Assembly: GCA_004525875.1 (NCBI GenBank) | Contig: SPBQ01000009.1 | Location: 1-15,722 of the forward strand | Direction: 5' to 3' | DNA from: Myxococcales bacterium | Lineage (GTDB): Bacteria; Desulfobacterota_B; Binatia; UBA1149; SPBQ01 | Length of the DNA stretch: 15,722 nt | Part shown: piece after piece, positions 13,457 to 15,722 of the stretch | Layout: the number at the start of each line of letters is the position of its first letter | How positions within the stretch are numbered: position 1 is the stretch's first letter | Translations under genes and position numbers: made by a program | The notes under the pieces: generated by a model | Database searches by the model: none | Told to the model about the DNA's origin: nothing | The model's input: only the letters and a program-made list of their open reading frames with translations

Positions 13457-14926
13457 TCAGGCCTGGGATGGGCGCTCGTCGCGGCGCAGCAGCGCGAGGT
13501 AGTCCTGCTGCGTTCGCGGGCCGTAGGCGCGCAGGCTGCGGTTGGCCCGGAAGCCACCCTGCGCGGTCTGGATCGCGGTCAAGCTATCCTCTGGAATCGT
13601 ACACAGGTCCTTGCGATCTCCTCGCTTGATGCCGTAGAGGCGAGCGGCGTTGAGACCCAGGATACGCCGTTTGCGACCCTTGGTGAGCTTCGGATAGCCG
13701 AACTCCTCGCGCATCGAATCGGGGATCTCGAGATTGTAGAACGCGTCGATGAGGAACTGCGGTGAGCCCCACCACATCGAATCAGTCCCCCAGACGATGC
13801 GCTTGGGGCCGAACGTCTTGAGCAGCTGCCCCATCAGATGGGCCGCCTGATCGGGGCCCGACAGCAACGCGATCGCGAACGTGCTGCCGATCTCCGCATA
13901 GATGCGCTTCGCGTCCTTCCGATCCATACTCTCCACGACCTCGACCAGCTCCGAGATGCCCTCCTTCCCCTCCGGGTGCTCGCCCGGGAAGAAGTAGCCG
14001 GAGTGGTACGCGCAGAACTTGAGCTTCGGCCAGCCGCGCGCGGCCTTCGCGAGGTCAGTCGGACGGACGTACTCGGGATCGGCGCCGAACAGCTGCGCGA
14101 GCCCCTTGTGGACGTTGACGAGCTTGAGGCCGAGCCGCGAGGCCTCCGCGAGCATGGGATAGGCAACGGTCTCGTCGTCGAGACGCCAGTCACCGTTGTA
14201 GGTGTAGCACTTGAGCGCCTTGGCGCCGAGATCGTTCACCTGGTGCTCGAAGGTGTCCAGTGACGTCGACTCGCCGAGCGGTCGCAACGGGTCGATCATC
14301 GCCTGGATCACAGTTCGCTGCGAGCCTGCCAGCTGGTTGGTGAGATCACGCGTATCGGCCATCAGCTGCGGCCCCAGGATGGTTCCATTCGGAACCCCGC
14401 TGATCACACCCATCGAGGTCTGGCTGTCGATGAACAGCTCCTTGATGAAGTTGACCTGACCGAGCTTGTCCGGGCAGCTCAGCTCCGAGCAGGTGGCGCC
14501 GATCAACGAGCCGAACGTGTCACAGAAGTTCAGGAGCTCGCAGATGGGCTCGGCGTTGGGATGCTCCGTGTCCAGATGATGGGTCTGGACGTCCATCACG
14601 AACATCTTGTGATCGAGCAGCTCGTGGCCGGCCGCGAGGTCCTCGCAGTGAACGCGCTGCACGGGCAGCACGGCGTTGTCGCCCCACGCCTCGAGACCGT
14701 GGATCTTGTTCAGCACCGCAAACGCGGTGGCCGTGCCCGCAGCGGTGCGCAAGAACCGGCGGCGCGACATGCCGGTGCGCCGCGCGTGGATCTCGGTCTC
14801 CTCGGCGATCAGCTTGGCTGCCAGCCGCTGCGTGGAGGTCGGCGGGCGCGGACAGAACTCGCCGTTGGATACGGGCGACATCGGAAACGGCGCCGCCGGC
14901 GTGTATTCGTCAGTCTTCTTGGCCAT
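13457..14926 (-). CDS. Tat-signal amidohydrolase (amidohydrolase-2 family metal-dependent hydrolase)
   Basis: The 489-residue product carries a twin-arginine signal, SRRRFLR (54-60), followed by a short hydrophobic stretch (TAAGTATAFAVLN). It is preceded by a conserved-looking N-region with SNGEF (20-24), as in other exported amidohydrolases of this type, so the long N-terminus is probably genuine. The TIM-barrel hydrolase has D112-V-Q-T-H116-H117, H273 (VNVHKG), H308 (CAYHSGYF) and D382 (WGTDSMWWGSP), the expected metal-ligand and catalytic positions. The first motif reads QTHH rather than the classical HxH. Relatives act on carboxylate or lactone-type substrates by hydrolysis or decarboxylation; the substrate here is unknown. 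The start at 14926 has GGGGA five bases upstream. It would fold with cofactor in the cytoplasm and be exported folded. It is divergent from the VOC gene. Confidence 0.85.
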   Translation of the reverse strand: MAKKTDEYTPAAPFPMSPVSNGEFCPRPPTSTQRLAAKLIAEETEIHARRTGMSRRRFLRTAAGTATAFAVLNKIHGLEAWGDNAVLPVQRVHCEDLAAGHELLDHKMFVMDVQTHHLDTEHPNAEPICELLNFCDTFGSLIGATCSELSCPDKLGQVNFIKELFIDSQTSMGVISGVPNGTILGPQLMADTRDLTNQLAGSQRTVIQAMIDPLRPLGESTSLDTFEHQVNDLGAKALKCYTYNGDWRLDDETVAYPMLAEASRLGLKLVNVHKGLAQLFGADPEYVRPTDLAKAARGWPKLKFCAYHSGYFFPGEHPEGKEGISELVEVVESMDRKDAKRIYAEIGSTFAIALLSGPDQAAHLMGQLLKTFGPKRIVWGTDSMWWGSPQFLIDAFYNLEIPDSMREEFGYPKLTKGRKRRILGLNAARLYGIKRGDRKDLCTIPEDSLTAIQTAQGGFRANRSLRAYGPRTQQDYLALLRRDERPSQA

Positions 14927-14943
14927 TAGGGTCCCCGCGGGCT

Positions 14944-14990
14944 GGTCTAGAGTCGATAGGTGACAGGCGATCGCGACCTAGTGGGTCTAG
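14944..14990. promoter_or_regulatory. Possible operator region: GGTCTAG direct repeats around a GCGATCGC palindrome
   Basis: Just upstream of the amidohydrolase start, GGTCTAG occurs at 14944-14950 and 14984-14990, 40 bases apart, with the palindrome GCGATCGC at 14967-14974 about midway. CTAG, generally scarce in bacterial DNA, occurs three times in 44 bases. A spacing near four helical turns would fit a dimeric regulator, but no regulator is encoded nearby and chance is possible. The rest of the 297-base divergent gap shows no clear promoter. Confidence 0.2.
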
Positions 14991-15209
14991 CCTTCCTCGC
15001 TGGCGGGAGTCAACCTGATTCTGCCGTTCTCGACGGCGTCAATCGCCCGGTGGAGGGGAATCCCCCGGGCGCCTCGGGCTGCGAGCAGCGCCCATGCGGG
15101 GGCTCTCGCCGGCAGGAACTGCGACGTCGTCCGCCCTTGTGTTGAACGTCGCACGCGCGTTTACTCGCGCCGTCCGCACCGCGGCTGCCGTCACACGACC
15201 GCTATATAT

Positions 15210-15216
15210 AAGGAGA
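15210..15216 (+). promoter_or_regulatory. Strong Shine-Dalgarno for the VOC protein
   Basis: AAGGAGA lies seven bases before the ATG at 15224 and is the strongest ribosome binding site in the window; it decides the start. It directly follows a TATATA stretch (15203-15208) that is too close to the start to be a normal -10 box with a leader. Confidence 0.8.
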
Positions 15217-15223
15217 TGCCCCG

Positions 15224-15598
15224 ATGATCGGTTACGTCACCATAGGAACGAACGACATGGGCCGCGCCGTGACCTTCTACGATGCTCTGCTCGCCGAGGT
15301 CGGCGGCAAGCAGCTGATGGATATGGATCGGATCAAGTTCTACGGCACCGAGGCCGGCGGGGCGATGCTCGCGATCTGCGTGCCCTACGACAAGCAGCCG
15401 CAGGGCTGCGGCAACGGGAACATGGTCGCGATCCCAGGCGGCTCCCGCGAGGGCGTCGACAAGCTCTACGCCAGGGCCATCGAGCTGGGTGCGACCGACG
15501 AGGGTCCTCCCGGGGAACGCCTGCCGGTTTTCTACGGCGCGTATGTGCGCGACCTCGACGGCAACAAGATCTGCTTCTTCGACATGAAGACGAGCTGA
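15224..15598 (+). CDS. VOC-superfamily (glyoxalase/dioxygenase fold) protein
   Basis: The 124-residue product begins MIGYVTIGTNDMGRAVTFYD, the characteristic first beta-alpha-beta element of small VOC proteins, and ends with FYGAYVRDLDGNKICFFDM, the matching last strand. Length is typical for a single-chain, two-module VOC protein that dimerises. The family includes lyases, dioxygenases and antibiotic-binding proteins. In this subgroup no metal site is obvious: the position where relatives often carry a histidine in the helix before ELG reads KLYARAIELG. A catalytic role is therefore uncertain, and a binding or resistance-type function is equally possible. It is a single gene with its own strong ribosome binding site, divergent from the amidohydrolase and followed by a hairpin. 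Confidence 0.9.
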   Translation: MIGYVTIGTNDMGRAVTFYDALLAEVGGKQLMDMDRIKFYGTEAGGAMLAICVPYDKQPQGCGNGNMVAIPGGSREGVDKLYARAIELGATDEGPPGERLPVFYGAYVRDLDGNKICFFDMKTS

Positions 15599-15624
15599 CG
15601 GCCAACGTACACGTTTACCGGCGC

Positions 15625-15671
15625 CGGCTGGATCCGAGCTCCCTTTCCTACCAAGGTTTCGGATCCAGCCG
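15625..15671. terminator. 13-bp perfect inverted repeat after the VOC gene
   Basis: CGGCTGGATCCGA at 15625-15637 is the exact reverse complement of TCGGATCCAGCCG at 15659-15671, leaving a 21-base loop rich in pyrimidines. It begins 26 bases after the VOC stop. There is no T-tract after it, so it is not a classical intrinsic terminator; a factor-assisted terminator or mRNA 3'-end stabiliser is possible. The 3' arm also contributes to a competing stem with GAAACC at 15681-15686. Confidence 0.5.
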
Positions 15672-15678
15672 ACGCGAC

Positions 15679-15722
15679 ATGAAACCACCCCCCGGACTCT
15701 CGAACGACGAGGCGCGTCGACG
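15679..15722 (+). CDS. Possible N-terminus of a P-type cation-transporting ATPase (partial, runs off the right edge)
   Basis: An ATG at 15679 opens MKPPPGLSNDEARR, with no stop before the window ends. PPGLS-x-x-EA-x-RR is the common opening of the P-type cation ATPase N-terminal domain, where it usually continues L-x-x-x-GPN. Only 14 codons are visible and no Shine-Dalgarno precedes the ATG; the upstream bases fall within the 3' arm of the inverted repeat. The assignment is a pattern-based guess. Confidence 0.35.
   Translation, partial: MKPPPGLSNDEARR

Noticed and set aside
14960..15145. Plus-strand 61-codon frame in the amidohydrolase/VOC gap
   Set aside because: No ribosome binding site and a low-complexity Gly/Arg/Pro composition without motifs.
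1..15722. CRISPR array, mobile element, phage or classical defence island
   Set aside because: No short regularly spaced repeats, transposase, integrase, inverted terminal repeats or known defence-gene pairs were seen; the regular repetition present is protein-coding.

Overview
The window is high-GC bacterial DNA (for example 42 of 60 bases are G/C at 14041-14100). The organism cannot be named from the sequence. A deazaflavin (F420)-type nitroreductase, a Tat-exported amidohydrolase, an adenylate-cyclase/AAA-ATPase giant and sterol-type genes would fit an actinobacterium or one of the deep, mostly uncultured soil or marine phyla (Myxococcota- or Binatota-like). That is inference.

Layout. At the left edge (1-63, minus strand) are the first 21 codons of a gene resembling PuuE/allantoinase-type polysaccharide deacetylases. 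From 153 to 10308, also on the minus strand, lies one giant reading frame now in three pieces. Piece one encodes a double zinc ribbon and a class III nucleotide cyclase with all catalytic residues. Piece two, directly after an in-frame TAA at 9499-9501, encodes an AAA/STAND-type ATPase, a helical TPR-like region, an Ala/Thr/Gly linker and nine SnoaL/NTF2-like domains. Piece three, after a one-base frameshift in a run of ten G at 3109-3118, encodes seven more such domains. Restored, it would be about 3,385 residues with sixteen SnoaL/NTF2-like domains arranged as eight alternating A/B pairs of about 840 bases.

Rightward of it come: a Ddn-family F420-dependent nitroreductase (10527-10994, plus); a multi-pass membrane protein facing it (11223-12032, minus) with a faint resemblance to EXPERA/emopamil-binding sterol isomerases; divergently from that, a sterol C24-methyltransferase-like enzyme (12305-13312, plus, GTG start) of clearly lower GC; a Tat-signal amidohydrolase (13457-14926, minus); a small VOC/glyoxalase-fold protein (15224-15598, plus); a 13-bp inverted repeat; and possibly the start of a P-type cation ATPase at the right edge.

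The genes do not form one obvious operon. Two points stand out. The broken giant cyclase-ATPase carries an extraordinary NTF2-domain array and two long poly-G tracts. The methyltransferase and membrane-protein pair could be a small sterol- or lipid-modifying module. No tRNA, rRNA, CRISPR array, insertion sequence or phage gene was recognised, and no gene-free stretch exceeds 300 bases.
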